Assembly (NCBI RefSeq): GCF_947632075.1
Contig: NZ_CANRNX010000008.1
Span: 1-51,177, forward strand
Length of the DNA: 51,177 bases
Direction: 5' to 3'
Origin: an uncultured Flavobacterium sp.
GTDB taxonomy: Bacteria > Bacteroidota > Bacteroidia > Flavobacteriales > Flavobacteriaceae
Positions 1 through 9,210 of this stretch are shown here, one piece after another. The notes beneath the pieces were generated by a model. It was not told the origin of the DNA. It searched no databases and was given only the letters and a program-made list of their open reading frames with translations. Both the position numbers and the translations under genes were made by a program. The first letter of the stretch is position 1, and each line of letters begins with the position of its first letter.

Positions 1-142
1 GTGCTAATGCAACAATGTCAATATCCTGATCCAATAATAGGGGAATCGCTTTCTCTTGTACCTCAGACGGACTTTCAAACCCCATGTCTTTAATCGCCAT
101 CAAAAGCGACTCATTTAATCCTAATTGTTCGAATTTATTCAT
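1..142 (-). CDS. DEAD-box RNA helicase, N-terminal fragment
   Basis: Only the first 47 codons lie in the window; the gene runs off the left edge. The peptide starts MNKFEQLGLNESLLMAIKDM and continues with GFESPSEVQEKAIP, which is the Q motif that precedes motif I of DEAD-box ATP-dependent RNA helicases (aromatic residue, then the invariant Gln after the GF.SPSEVQ.KAIP pattern). The family unwinds RNA in ribosome assembly or mRNA decay. The start fits a -7 box TACCTTTG at 162-169 on the same strand. Which helicase (DeaD, RhlE or CshA type) cannot be told from this piece. Confidence 0.85.
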   Translation of the reverse strand, partial: MNKFEQLGLNESLLMAIKDMGFESPSEVQEKAIPLLLDQDIDIVALA

Positions 143-161
143 ATAATTTTTAAAATAGCCA

Positions 162-169
162 CAAAGGTA
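162..169 (-). promoter_or_regulatory. -7 promoter box of the helicase gene
   Basis: On the minus strand this reads TACCTTTG, a full match to the Bacteroidetes -7 consensus TAnnTTTG, 20 bases upstream of the helicase ATG. No TTG was found at the expected -33 distance. Confidence 0.5.
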
Positions 170-238
170 ATGCTTATTATTTTAATAAGATTATTTTTTA
201 AGGTTTTTTTAAAAATAGGATTTGTTTTGACTGTTTTG

Positions 239-814
239 TTATTGTTTATTTAAGAAATCAATTAATTGCTTAACAGCTCTTCCACGGTGGCTGATTTCGT
301 TTTTCTGATTGATATCCATTTCTGCGAAAGTAATCGAATGATTCTCTGGAGTAAAGATAGGGTCGTAGCTAAAACCATCTGTTCCAACTTTCTTAGTTCC
401 AATGGTTCCGTTTACAATTCCTGTAAATAAATATTGTTCGTTATTTAAGTTTAATGCAATAACGGTTTTAAAATGAGCGCTTCGATTTTCAATATTAGTT
501 AGTTTCTCTAAAACTTTGTTTATATTGTCATTAGAATCTTTTTGTTCACCTGCATAACGTGCTGAATAAACTCCCGGTTCGTTATTTAAAGCTTCAATTT
601 CTAAACCTGTATCATCTGCAAAACAAGGTAAGTTGTATCTTTCTGTTACGTAATTGGCTTTTAAAATGGCATTTCCTTCAATGGTATCTGCTGTTTCTGG
701 AATATCTTCGAAACATCCGATATCTTCTAAACTAACTAGTTCAATTTCTGCAGGTAGCTGATTTTTAATTTCTTTAATTTTATTTTTATTGTTTGATGCA
801 AATACAATTTTCAT
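239..814 (-). CDS. rdgB: XTP/dITP diphosphatase (non-canonical purine NTP pyrophosphatase, RdgB/HAM1)
   Basis: 191-residue Ham1-family protein that hydrolyses dITP, XTP and related non-canonical purine nucleotides to monophosphate and pyrophosphate, keeping them out of DNA and RNA. Visible motifs are FASNNKNKIKEI near the N-terminus (substrate phosphate binding), FADDTGLEI (catalytic Asp region), EPGVYSARYAG and the C-terminal SHRGRAVKQL. The start is placed at the Met of MKIVFASNN; an in-frame ATG seven codons upstream would overlap the recG stop and adds residues foreign to the family. The recG stop lies only two bases upstream, so the two are very probably co-transcribed and perhaps translationally coupled. 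Confidence 0.95.
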   Translation of the reverse strand: MKIVFASNNKNKIKEIKNQLPAEIELVSLEDIGCFEDIPETADTIEGNAILKANYVTERYNLPCFADDTGLEIEALNNEPGVYSARYAGEQKDSNDNINKVLEKLTNIENRSAHFKTVIALNLNNEQYLFTGIVNGTIGTKKVGTDGFSYDPIFTPENHSITFAEMDINQKNEISHRGRAVKQLIDFLNKQ

Positions 815-816
815 GA

Positions 817-2925
817 TTAACTGATATAATTCCAAATATTATTTTTTTCAGACATTTTTTGAAGAATCAATTTTAAGGTCTGATTTTGTTCTTTTTCTAA
901 ATTAACATCGTCTTTTAAAACTTCAATTGCTTTAATTCGAGCTAACTTCAATATTTCTTGATCTTTTACAAGGTCTGCAATTCTTAAGTTTAAAACACCG
1001 CTTTGTTGTTTTCCCATGATATCTCCGGGACCACGAAGTTTTAAATCTACTTCGGCAATTTCAAAACCATCGTTTGTTCTTACCATCGTTTCCATTCGAA
1101 CTTTGGTGTCGTCACTTAATTTATTTCCGGTCATTAAAATACAATAACTTTGTTCGGCACCACGACCAACACGTCCGCGTAACTGATGAAGTTGTGATAA
1201 TCCAAATCTTTCGGCACTTTCTATAATCATAACCGAAGCATTTGGTACGTTAACACCAACCTCGATTACTGTTGTGGCAACCATAATATTGGTTTCACCA
1301 CGAACAAAACGTTCCATTTCTGTATCTTTTTCTTTTGGAGTCATTTGTCCGTGTACAATACTAACGCTGTATTGTGGAAGTGGAAAATCTCTTGAAATTC
1401 CTTCATAGCCTTCCATTAAATTCTTATAATCTAATTTTTCGCTTTCCTGAATTAACGGGTAAACTATATAAACTTGTCTGCCTTTTGCAATTTCTTCACG
1501 AATAAAATGCCAAACACGTAATCGACTTCCTTCAAAAAAATGTAAGGTTTGAATTGGCTTTCTACCCGGAGGAAGTTCGTCAATTACAGAAACATCTAAA
1601 TCGCCATATAAGCTCATTGCTAACGTTCGTGGAATAGGAGTGGCGGTCATAACTAATATGTGTGGCGGAATAACATTCTTCTTCCAAAGTTTAGAACGTT
1701 GTTCAACTCCAAATCTATGTTGCTCATCTATAATTGCTAAACCTAGATTTTTAAAAACTACTTTGTCTTCAAGTAAAGCGTGAGTGCCTATCAAAATTTG
1801 AAGTTCACCACTTTCTAGTTTTTCGTGAATTTCTTTTCGCTCTTTTGTTTTTGCAGAACCTGTTAACAGACCAACATTGATGCCGACTTTATCGGCCATT
1901 TCTTTAATTCCGATATAATGTTGATTTGCTAAAATTTCTGTCGGAGCCATTAAACAAGCTTGGAAATCATTATCTAAAGCCAAAAGCATGGCCATAAAGC
2001 CAACTATAGTTTTTCCGGCGCCAACATCACCTTGTAACAAACGATTCATTTGGGCTGGATTTCCCATATCTGAACGAATTTCCTTTAAAACTCGTTTTTG
2101 AGCGTTTGTTAACGGAAATGGTAAATGTTCGCTGTAAAAATTGTTGAAATAATCACCAACTTTATCAAATGCAAAACCTTTAATTTTCTGTTTTCTAACT
2201 ACATTTTTTGAAAGTAATTGAAGTTGTAAAAGAAATAATTCTTCAAACTTTAAACGAAATTGCGCTTGTGCTAAAACTTCAGAATTCTTTGGGAAGTGAA
2301 TGTTTAAGAAAGCTTTATTTTTAGGCATTAACCTCAATTCATTTATTAAATGTGCTGGAAAAATTTCGGTAAAAAAACTTTGGGTTTCAGAGAAAACTTG
2401 TTGTATCATTTTATTAATGGTGCGATTAGAAATATTTTTCTGAACCAATTTTTCTGTTGATGGATAAACCGGCTGTAAAGCTGATCGCATATTTTGTTTA
2501 TGTTCAGAAAGTAATTCCATTTCAGGATGTGGCATTGAAAAGCTTCCATTGAAATGATTTAATTTTCCGAAGATAACATAAGGTGTGTTTAACAGAAGGT
2601 TTTCGTTAATCCATTTAAAACCTTGAAACCAAATAAGTTCCATTTTACCGGTATCGTCCATAAATGTTGCAACCAAACGTTTTCCACGTTTTTGTTCAAC
2701 TGTTTTAATATGAATGATTTTACCAACTATTTGTACCTCTGAAGTTAATTGGTAATTAAGTTCGTTTATTTTGTAATACTTGGTTCTATCTAAATATCTA
2801 TTCGGATAAAAATTAAGTAAATCTTTAAAGGTAAATATCTGCAATTCCTTTTTTAAGATATCACCTCGATGTGGCCCAACACCTTTTAAGTATTCTATTG
2901 GAGTATCTAAAATTGAGTTTTGCAT
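817..2925 (-). CDS. recG: ATP-dependent DNA helicase RecG
   Basis: 702-residue superfamily 2 helicase that remodels stalled replication forks and branched recombination intermediates in the cytoplasm. The N-terminal wedge/OB-fold comes first (QIVGKIIHIKTVEQKRGK region), then Walker A GDVGAGKT near residue 300, motif II DEQH in place of DEAH, TATPIPRT (motif III), and the C-terminal RecG signature with the ERFGLSQLHQLRGRVGRG motif VI. Length is normal for the family. The start MQNSILDTPIEYLKGVGP matches typical RecG N-termini. It is followed two bases later by rdgB on the same strand. Confidence 0.97.
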   Translation of the reverse strand: MQNSILDTPIEYLKGVGPHRGDILKKELQIFTFKDLLNFYPNRYLDRTKYYKINELNYQLTSEVQIVGKIIHIKTVEQKRGKRLVATFMDDTGKMELIWFQGFKWINENLLLNTPYVIFGKLNHFNGSFSMPHPEMELLSEHKQNMRSALQPVYPSTEKLVQKNISNRTINKMIQQVFSETQSFFTEIFPAHLINELRLMPKNKAFLNIHFPKNSEVLAQAQFRLKFEELFLLQLQLLSKNVVRKQKIKGFAFDKVGDYFNNFYSEHLPFPLTNAQKRVLKEIRSDMGNPAQMNRLLQGDVGAGKTIVGFMAMLLALDNDFQACLMAPTEILANQHYIGIKEMADKVGINVGLLTGSAKTKERKEIHEKLESGELQILIGTHALLEDKVVFKNLGLAIIDEQHRFGVEQRSKLWKKNVIPPHILVMTATPIPRTLAMSLYGDLDVSVIDELPPGRKPIQTLHFFEGSRLRVWHFIREEIAKGRQVYIVYPLIQESEKLDYKNLMEGYEGISRDFPLPQYSVSIVHGQMTPKEKDTEMERFVRGETNIMVATTVIEVGVNVPNASVMIIESAERFGLSQLHQLRGRVGRGAEQSYCILMTGNKLSDDTKVRMETMVRTNDGFEIAEVDLKLRGPGDIMGKQQSGVLNLRIADLVKDQEILKLARIKAIEVLKDDVNLEKEQNQTLKLILQKMSEKNNIWNYIS

Positions 2926-3013
2926 TTTAAAAATTTGGATACGCTAATTTAGATTAAAGTTTTTGAAACCGCAAAAAAATGCTTTTTTAGATAAAAAAGA
3001 CAAAACTCTAAAG

Positions 3014-5461
3014 CTAGATCTTTTTAATTTTTTCTAAAACATTATTTATTTCTTGAATGAGTATTTTTACATAGATAGTTATTGTTTTTTGATCAAAACT
3101 TTCTGAGTCACGTTCAAGTTTAAGTAATTTACTTACCAAGTTAGCAACTTGCAATTGCTTAAACATAGGAAGCATTTTATGTGCAATATTTGCAATTTCT
3201 TTGGTGTTGTTTTTTTCTTTGGCTTTTTCTAAATCATGAATGTTATTCTCGGTTTCAGAAATGAAAATAGATAAAATATTTTTTACAGCTTCAATGTCTG
3301 AATCACAGAAAAAATAAATATCAGTTAAATTGAAATCTCCATAATCCAAACTTATTTTTTCTTGAATTGAATTAGAATTATTGTTGTAATTAATTTCTAA
3401 AACTTTATGGATTTCATATAATAACTTTACACTTTCAATAGGTTTATGAATTACAGAATTAAATCCTAATTTTAAAAATTCATTTTCGTTTAAATCTATT
3501 TTTCCTGTAAAAGCAATAACCGGTATTTGTTTATGGAGATCGTTATTTCTAATTTTTTTTATTACTTCATAACCACTACAATTTGGCATTTGAATGTCTG
3601 AAATAATCAAATCAAAATGTTCTTCATTTAATAAATCTTCGATTTTATTAGCGTTATTTATTGTTTTGATTGAGCTAACTTTATCTTTTAAAATTTCTGA
3701 TAATAATTGTAATTGTAAGTTGTCATCATCAATTAATAAAATATGTTGATTTTTTAATTCTTTGTTATTTTCAAAATTTAATATTTTAGGGTTTTCAATT
3801 TGAATTTCTCTTATAATTTTTGGAAGGAAGATAATGAATTCTGTACCTTCTCCGTAAACGCTTTTAAATTCAATGGTTCCTCCTAAAAGGTCAACTAAAC
3901 CTTTAGAAATATTTAAGCCCAAACCGGTGCCACCATAAACTTTTTCTATGTCGCCATGTGCTTGTTTAAACTCTTTAAATATATCTGATTGATATTTTTC
4001 TTCAATTCCAATTCCAGTATCTTTAACGCTAATTTTAATATGATTATTAAATGTTGTAGCTTTAATTTTTACTTCACCAGAGTTTGTAAATTTTATTGCA
4101 TTTGTTGTAATGTTGGTTAATATTTGTTTGATTCTATATGGATCTGAATAAAAATAGTCGTTTAAGTCAGGTTCAATTTCATAAAACAAGTCGATATCTT
4201 TTTGATTAGCGGTATCTGTAAGTGGTTCAAAAATACTTTCCATTAATTTCCCGAAATGAAACACTTCTTTTTTTAGCACAATTTTATTGTATTCTAATTT
4301 CGAAAAATCAATTAAATCATTGGCTAAATTCCTAATATAACTTGTAGAGTAATTTATATTTTTAATATATTTTTTTTGTGTTTGATTTAAATTTGAATTT
4401 TCAAGCAATTCTGTAAAACCAACTAAAGTGTTTAAAGGAGATACAATGTCGTGCGTAACTGTTGCGAAAAACATAGATTTTTGACGCATTAGTTTTTCTA
4501 AATTGTTGTTTAAATGTTCTAATTCTTTTTTGTAGCGATAACTTTGATTTAAGTCACGAATAACAATAAAACCTAAAATCATTACCATCAATAATGCAAA
4601 GCCTCCAACGTAAATGATTTCGGTTGTAGTTTCATTTAGTTTTTCTTTTGAAATACGTATTTTCCTTGTAGAATTTGAAATTACATTTTGTTCAATTTCA
4701 ACTAATAGAAGTTTAATTTCTTCAGTTAAAAATTTACTTTTAAACATTAAAACTTCTTCTTTTTTTAGAAATTCATTTTGTAGTTTACTTTCTTTTTCAA
4801 TGGCTTCGTTAAAAATAATTTCTGCCTGAAGAGCTATACTATCTCGTTTGTTTTGATGTTGTTGTTCTATTTTTTGTCTGTTTTCAAGTTCTAATTCAAG
4901 TCTTGCCTTTTCTTCAGCTTCATCTGTAGAATTGAAAATTCGTTGAAGTAATGATTTCTTTTCTGCTTTGATTGGTTCGATGTTAACATCGGCGTAAGTG
5001 TCAAACTTTTTTTTCTCGTTTCTAAATTTTTCAAAAGCTTCACTAAAAATATCTGAATTTAAATATTTTCTTTTTAGTTGAATTATTTCATTAAAATTTT
5101 TTTCTTTCTCTGATATTAAAAGTTGGATTGTGTCTAATTTGTTTAAAATACTTTGTTCTTTAATGATAAGATTTAAGTTTTTTAATTCTTTTTTTACACT
5201 ATCAAGCTGATTTTTATAACGGTTTATGTCGGTTTTAGAAGTAGTTGTTAAAGCTATTCTACCAGAAGATTCGGTAGCGTAAATATTATTAACTACATTA
5301 CTTACTTCAAAAATAGTGTTGTTTTCTCTAAGTAATTCTTCGCGTGGAGTATTTATTTTTTTAATTTCAGAAAGCAGATACCAAATCGAAAATAATGCTG
5401 TTGCTCCAAGTATTATGTATCCTAAGGTTACTTTAAATTTAATCGATTTGTCGCTCATCAT
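3014..5461 (-). CDS. Hybrid sensor histidine kinase with receiver and HPt domains
   Basis: 815-residue membrane phosphorelay protein. One membrane segment lies at about residues 11-29 and a second at about 283-301; between them is a roughly 250-residue, Lys/Glu-rich, largely helical sensor region without a recognisable ligand domain. The HisKA box follows (FFATVTHDIVSPL, phospho-acceptor His337), then HATPase_c with N, G1 (DTGIGI) and G2 (GGTGLGL) motifs. A receiver domain has acidic LIDDDN, phospho-acceptor Asp622 in ISDIQMPN and the Lys in VIHKP. A C-terminal HPt domain carries His761 in IAHKML. The whole relay is therefore in one chain except the final response regulator, which is not in the window. 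A few bases upstream lies the terminator of the acyl-CoA dehydrogenase gene, and no consensus promoter was found. Confidence 0.93.
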   Translation of the reverse strand: MMSDKSIKFKVTLGYIILGATALFSIWYLLSEIKKINTPREELLRENNTIFEVSNVVNNIYATESSGRIALTTTSKTDINRYKNQLDSVKKELKNLNLIIKEQSILNKLDTIQLLISEKEKNFNEIIQLKRKYLNSDIFSEAFEKFRNEKKKFDTYADVNIEPIKAEKKSLLQRIFNSTDEAEEKARLELELENRQKIEQQHQNKRDSIALQAEIIFNEAIEKESKLQNEFLKKEEVLMFKSKFLTEEIKLLLVEIEQNVISNSTRKIRISKEKLNETTTEIIYVGGFALLMVMILGFIVIRDLNQSYRYKKELEHLNNNLEKLMRQKSMFFATVTHDIVSPLNTLVGFTELLENSNLNQTQKKYIKNINYSTSYIRNLANDLIDFSKLEYNKIVLKKEVFHFGKLMESIFEPLTDTANQKDIDLFYEIEPDLNDYFYSDPYRIKQILTNITTNAIKFTNSGEVKIKATTFNNHIKISVKDTGIGIEEKYQSDIFKEFKQAHGDIEKVYGGTGLGLNISKGLVDLLGGTIEFKSVYGEGTEFIIFLPKIIREIQIENPKILNFENNKELKNQHILLIDDDNLQLQLLSEILKDKVSSIKTINNANKIEDLLNEEHFDLIISDIQMPNCSGYEVIKKIRNNDLHKQIPVIAFTGKIDLNENEFLKLGFNSVIHKPIESVKLLYEIHKVLEINYNNNSNSIQEKISLDYGDFNLTDIYFFCDSDIEAVKNILSIFISETENNIHDLEKAKEKNNTKEIANIAHKMLPMFKQLQVANLVSKLLKLERDSESFDQKTITIYVKILIQEINNVLEKIKKI

Positions 5462-5490
5462 TATATCATTTTTAGAAATTGAAAGTTATA

Positions 5491-5523
5491 AAAAAAGTCC
5501 GATTTAATAAAAAATCGGACTTT
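5491..5523 (-). terminator. Terminator of the acyl-CoA dehydrogenase gene
   Basis: Inverted repeat AAAGTCCGATT (5494-5504) / AATCGGACTTT (5513-5523) with an 8-base loop. Read on the minus strand it ends in a T run (5491-5496). Confidence 0.85.
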
Positions 5524-5544
5524 GTAATAATATGTTAAAAGAAA

Positions 5545-6684
5545 TTACTTTGCAATTCCTCTTGAAATAACAATTTTTTGAATTTCAGATGTTCCTTCAT
5601 AAATCTGAGTAATTTTTGCATCACGCATCATACGCTCAACATGATATTCAGCAACATAACCATTTCCACCGTGAATTTGAACAGCTTCAATTGTAGTGTC
5701 CATTGCAGTTTTAGAAGCAAATAATTTTGCCATTGCTCCAGATATTGAAATATCTTGACCGTTATCTTTTTCAGCAGCAGCTTTCATACATAACATACGT
5801 GCAGCAGTGATTTCAGTAGCCATATCAGCTAATTTGAAAGCAATTGCTTGGTGGTTAATAATTTCAGTTTTAAAAGCTTTACGTTCTTTAGCATATTTTA
5901 AAGCTAATTCATAAGCTCCTTGGGCAATTCCTAAAGCTTGAGATGCAATACCAATACGTCCACCATTTAAAACATTCATTGCAAAAGCAAATCCAAATCC
6001 GTCTTCACCAATTCTATTTTCTTTTGGAACTTTAACATCTGTAAACATTAATGAATGAGTATCAGACCCACGAATTCCCATTTTCTTTTCTTTAGGACCA
6101 ATTTCAAAACCTTCCCATCCTTTTTCAACGATGAAAGCATTGATTCCTTTGTGACCTTTCTCAACATCTGTTTGAGCGATTACTAAATATGTAGAAGCGG
6201 TTGAACCGTTAGTAATCCAGTTTTTTGTACCGTTTAATAAATAATGATCTCCCATGTCAATCGCAGTTGTTTTTTGCGATGTTGCATCAGAACCAGCTTC
6301 TGGCTCAGATAAACAGAAAGCACCGATTTTTTCACCTTTTGCTAAAGGTACCAAATATTTCATTTTTTGCTCTTCGTTACAGTATTTTTCCATACCAGCA
6401 CAAACTAATGAGTTGTTTACTGACATTACAACTGCAGCCGAAGCATCAACTTTCGCAATTTCTTCCATTGCAAGAACATAAGAAACGCTATCTAAACCAG
6501 AACCACCGTATTTTGGATCAACCATCATACCTAAAAATCCTAATTCTCCCATTATTTTTACTGCTTCTGTAGGGAATTTTGAGTGTTCATCTCTTTCGAT
6601 AACTCCTGGTAATAATTCATTTTGAGCAAAATCTCTTGCTGCTTGCTGAATCATTAATTGTTCTTCAGTTAATTTAAAATCCAT
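5545..6684 (-). CDS. Acyl-CoA dehydrogenase (short/branched-chain type)
   Basis: 379-residue flavoprotein of the acyl-CoA dehydrogenase family, which makes trans-2-enoyl-CoA and passes electrons through ETF to the quinone pool. Visible are the substrate/FAD loop FCLSEPEAGSDA, the WITNGS stretch and the C-terminal IYEGTSEIQ, in which Glu363 is at the position of the catalytic base of short-chain enzymes. Length and N-terminus MDFKLTEEQLMIQ are typical. The exact substrate (butyryl, isovaleryl or 2-methylbutyryl) cannot be decided. The gene is alone, with its own promoter (6727-6756) and terminator (5491-5523). Confidence 0.95.
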   Translation of the reverse strand: MDFKLTEEQLMIQQAARDFAQNELLPGVIERDEHSKFPTEAVKIMGELGFLGMMVDPKYGGSGLDSVSYVLAMEEIAKVDASAAVVMSVNNSLVCAGMEKYCNEEQKMKYLVPLAKGEKIGAFCLSEPEAGSDATSQKTTAIDMGDHYLLNGTKNWITNGSTASTYLVIAQTDVEKGHKGINAFIVEKGWEGFEIGPKEKKMGIRGSDTHSLMFTDVKVPKENRIGEDGFGFAFAMNVLNGGRIGIASQALGIAQGAYELALKYAKERKAFKTEIINHQAIAFKLADMATEITAARMLCMKAAAEKDNGQDISISGAMAKLFASKTAMDTTIEAVQIHGGNGYVAEYHVERMMRDAKITQIYEGTSEIQKIVISRGIAK

Positions 6685-6726
6685 TGTATGTTTGGTTAAT
6701 TATTTTTAATAAATTGATTTAATACA

Positions 6727-6756
6727 CAAATATAAATATTATTAGGAAATCTTCAA
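6727..6756 (-). promoter_or_regulatory. Promoter of the acyl-CoA dehydrogenase gene
   Basis: On the minus strand TTG (6756-6754), 19 bases, then TATATTTG (6734-6727). This matches both boxes and the spacing of the Bacteroidetes housekeeping promoter (TTG-N17-23-TAnnTTTG). The predicted transcript starts about 36 bases before the ATG. Confidence 0.75.
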
Positions 6757-6766
6757 AAGATATATG

Positions 6767-6774
6767 TAAATTTA
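6767..6774 (+). promoter_or_regulatory. Possible -7 box of anmK
   Basis: TAAATTTA, one mismatch to TAnnTTTG, ends only three bases before the anmK ATG at 6778. If used, the mRNA would begin at or next to the start codon (leaderless). Confidence 0.3.
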
Positions 6775-6777
6775 GGT

Positions 6778-7839
6778 ATGAATTTAAAGAATATTAAAAT
6801 TTTAGGTATAATGTCAGGAACTTCATTAGATGGAGTTGATTTTGCTGTTGTTAATTTTTGTCAAATTGATAATAAATGGAATTTCGAAATTTTTCAAAGC
6901 GCAACTTATGAATATCCTGAAAATTGGTTCAAAAAATTAAAATTTGCCGCTAAATTACCTTCAGAAGAATTAAATCAATTAAATAAGGAGTACACTTTAT
7001 ATTTAAATTCATTGATTCATAAATTTATTTCTGATTTTAAAGTGGTTGATTTAGATGCCATTGCTTCTCACGGACATACCATTTTACATAATCCTAAAGC
7101 TGGTTATACTTTGCAAATTGGAAATTTACCCGAAATTAAGAACGGTTTTACTATTCCAATTGTTTGTGATTTTAGAGTTCAAGACGTGAAACTTGGTGGT
7201 CAAGGCGCTCCTTTAGTTCCAATTGGCGATCGATTTTTATTTTCTGAATATGATTTCTGTTTGAATTTAGGTGGGTTTTCAAATATTTCATTTGAAGAAA
7301 ATGCAAATCGTATTGCTTTTGACATTTCTCCAGTAAATACTATTTTGAATTTTTATGCAAATAAGCTTGGTTTAGAATATGATAATCGAGGTGAAATTGC
7401 TTCTACTGGTTTTGTTCATTCTGATTTATTAATAGAATTAAATTCCAATTCATATTTTACCAAGAAGCATCCAAAATCTTTAGGAATTGAATTTGTATTC
7501 GAAGAAGTGCTTCCTATAATCGAAAGCTATAAACTGGATATTAAAGATATTTTGGCTACATATACCGAACATATTGCTATTCAAATTGAAAATCAGTTAA
7601 TAAATAAATTTGGTAAAATGATTATTACCGGTGGTGGAGCCTTTAACTCTTATTTGTTATCGAGAATAAAACATCATAATCACAACATTAAAATTGAAAT
7701 TCCAAATTCAGAAATAATTAATTATAAAGAAGCTTTAATTTTTGCTTTTTTAGGTTTGCTAAAACTAAATAATTCAATTAATGTTTTAGCAAGTGTAACT
7801 GGTGCAAAACAAGATCATTCTTCAGGAGTAGTTTTTTGA
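6778..7839 (+). CDS. anmK: Anhydro-N-acetylmuramic acid kinase
   Basis: 353-residue AnmK-family sugar kinase. It cleaves the 1,6-anhydro ring of anhMurNAc released from peptidoglycan and phosphorylates it to MurNAc-6-phosphate, so cell-wall material can be recycled in the cytoplasm. Visible are the phosphate loop GIMSGTSLDGVDFA at the N-terminus, the catalytic region VCDFRVQDVKLGGQGAPLVPIGD (Asp base), and the ATP-binding ITGGGAFNSYL near residue 285. Length is slightly below the E. coli enzyme and usual for Bacteroidetes. No other recycling gene (murQ, nagZ) is adjacent. Confidence 0.95.
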   Translation: MNLKNIKILGIMSGTSLDGVDFAVVNFCQIDNKWNFEIFQSATYEYPENWFKKLKFAAKLPSEELNQLNKEYTLYLNSLIHKFISDFKVVDLDAIASHGHTILHNPKAGYTLQIGNLPEIKNGFTIPIVCDFRVQDVKLGGQGAPLVPIGDRFLFSEYDFCLNLGGFSNISFEENANRIAFDISPVNTILNFYANKLGLEYDNRGEIASTGFVHSDLLIELNSNSYFTKKHPKSLGIEFVFEEVLPIIESYKLDIKDILATYTEHIAIQIENQLINKFGKMIITGGGAFNSYLLSRIKHHNHNIKIEIPNSEIINYKEALIFAFLGLLKLNNSINVLASVTGAKQDHSSGVVF

Positions 7840-7890
7840 TTTTTCGTTAATATTCGATTGATATTTTTTAGTAAATATAATAGATTCGTT

Positions 7891-7898
7891 TATATTTG
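7891..7898 (+). promoter_or_regulatory. -7 box of the amino acid dehydrogenase gene
   Basis: TATATTTG, full match to TAnnTTTG, 37 bases before the ATG. The nearest TTG upstream is too far away for a standard -33 box. Confidence 0.5.
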
Positions 7899-7934
7899 CG
7901 AAAACTATAAACAATTATACAAACTAAAATTATA

Positions 7935-9161
7935 ATGAAAGATTTATTAAAAAAATTCGAGAATAAGACACCTGAGGTTGTTTTTCATTGGAATGACTCT
8001 GAAACTGAAGCTGAAGGATGGGCAGTAATTAACTCATTACGTGGTGGTGCAGCTGGTGGTGGTACTCGTATGCGTAAAGGCTTAGATATGAACGAAGTAC
8101 TTTCTTTAGCTAAAACAATGGAAGTGAAATTCACTGTTGCAGGTCCTGCTATTGGTGGTGCAAAATCTGGAATTAACTTTGATCCAAACGACCCTCGTAA
8201 AGAAGGTGTTTTAAAAAGATGGTTTAAAGCTGTTTATCCTTTATTAAAAAATTATTACGGTACAGGCGGTGACTTGAATGTAGATCAAATTCATGAAGTA
8301 ATTCCAATGACTAAAGAATACGGTTTGCTTCATCCGCAAGAAGGTGTTTTTAACGGACACTTCAACGCTACTGAAGATCAAAAAATGAACCGCATTAACC
8401 AATTACGTCAAGGGGTTTCTAAAGAAGTTACACACGCTGATTATACTCCAAGTGCTGAAAGAAAGATTGCTGTAGGTGATCTTATTACAGGTTTCGGAGT
8501 AGCATATTCTGTTTATCATTTTTATTCAATTTTTGGTGGAGATGTGAAAGGAAAAAAAGTTATTATTCAAGGATTCGGGAACGTAGGTGCGGCAGCGGCT
8601 TATTATTTTGCTCAAATGGGAGCTAAAATAGTTGGAATTATTGACCGTGATGGTGGAATTTTAAATCCAGAAGGATATACTTTCGAGGAAGTTAAAGAAT
8701 TATTTTTAAAGAAAAACGGAAATACTTTAGTTGCTGATAACATGATTCCGTTTGCAGAAATCAATGAGAAAATTTGGTCAATGGGTGCAGAAGTATTTGC
8801 TCCTTGTGCAGCTTCTCGTTTAGTTCAACAATCTCAAGTAGAACAAATGATTGCATCAGGTTTAGAAGTTATTACTTGCGGTGCAAACGTTCCTTTCGCT
8901 GATAAAGAAATTTTCTTCGGTCCGATTATGGAATATGTTGATCAAAATATTACGTTAATTCCAGATTTTATTTCAAACTGTGGAATGGCTCGTGTATTTG
9001 CGTATTTAATGGAAAAAGAAGTAAATATTATTGATAAAGAAATTTTCGAAGACACTTCTGAAACAATCAAAAAAGCAATCGAAAATATACACAATATTCA
9101 TACTGAAAGAACAAATATTTCAGCAAAAGCTTTCGAAATCGCTTTAAAACAATTAGTTTAA
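7935..9161 (+). CDS. Glu/Leu/Phe/Val-type amino acid dehydrogenase
   Basis: 408-residue NAD(P)-dependent oxidative deaminase of the Glu/Leu/Phe/Val dehydrogenase family. The N-terminal catalytic domain has the Gly-rich GGAAGGGTRM, the Lys of MEVKFTVAGPAIGGAKSGI and YYGTGGDLN. The Rossmann domain shows IQGFGNVGAAAAYYF followed by an acidic residue at the end of the second strand (IDRDGG), which favours NAD over NADP. The C-terminal half holds CGANVPFAD. The wide spacing of the catalytic domain suggests leucine/branched-chain or glutamate activity; substrate is not decided. Well-kept codon use suggests strong expression. Confidence 0.9.
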   Translation: MKDLLKKFENKTPEVVFHWNDSETEAEGWAVINSLRGGAAGGGTRMRKGLDMNEVLSLAKTMEVKFTVAGPAIGGAKSGINFDPNDPRKEGVLKRWFKAVYPLLKNYYGTGGDLNVDQIHEVIPMTKEYGLLHPQEGVFNGHFNATEDQKMNRINQLRQGVSKEVTHADYTPSAERKIAVGDLITGFGVAYSVYHFYSIFGGDVKGKKVIIQGFGNVGAAAAYYFAQMGAKIVGIIDRDGGILNPEGYTFEEVKELFLKKNGNTLVADNMIPFAEINEKIWSMGAEVFAPCAASRLVQQSQVEQMIASGLEVITCGANVPFADKEIFFGPIMEYVDQNITLIPDFISNCGMARVFAYLMEKEVNIIDKEIFEDTSETIKKAIENIHNIHTERTNISAKAFEIALKQLV

Positions 9162-9169
9162 GTTAAAGA

Positions 9170-9177
9170 TATTTTTG
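9170..9177 (+). promoter_or_regulatory. -7 box of the TonB-like gene
   Basis: TATTTTTG, full match to TAnnTTTG, just after the stop codon of the preceding dehydrogenase gene and 33 bases before the TonB-like ATG. It suggests separate transcription of the two genes. Confidence 0.5.
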
Positions 9178-9210
9178 TACTTTAGTTGAAAATTTTTCAG
9201 AATTAAATTT

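Noticed and set aside
4614..4829. Plus-strand open frame opposite the histidine kinase sensor region
   Set aside because: Ser/Phe-rich antisense of Lys/Glu-rich codons, no start signals.
6225..6572. Plus-strand open frames opposite the acyl-CoA dehydrogenase gene
   Set aside because: Shadow frames with Leu/Gln-biased composition and no family resemblance; the dehydrogenase frame explains the region.
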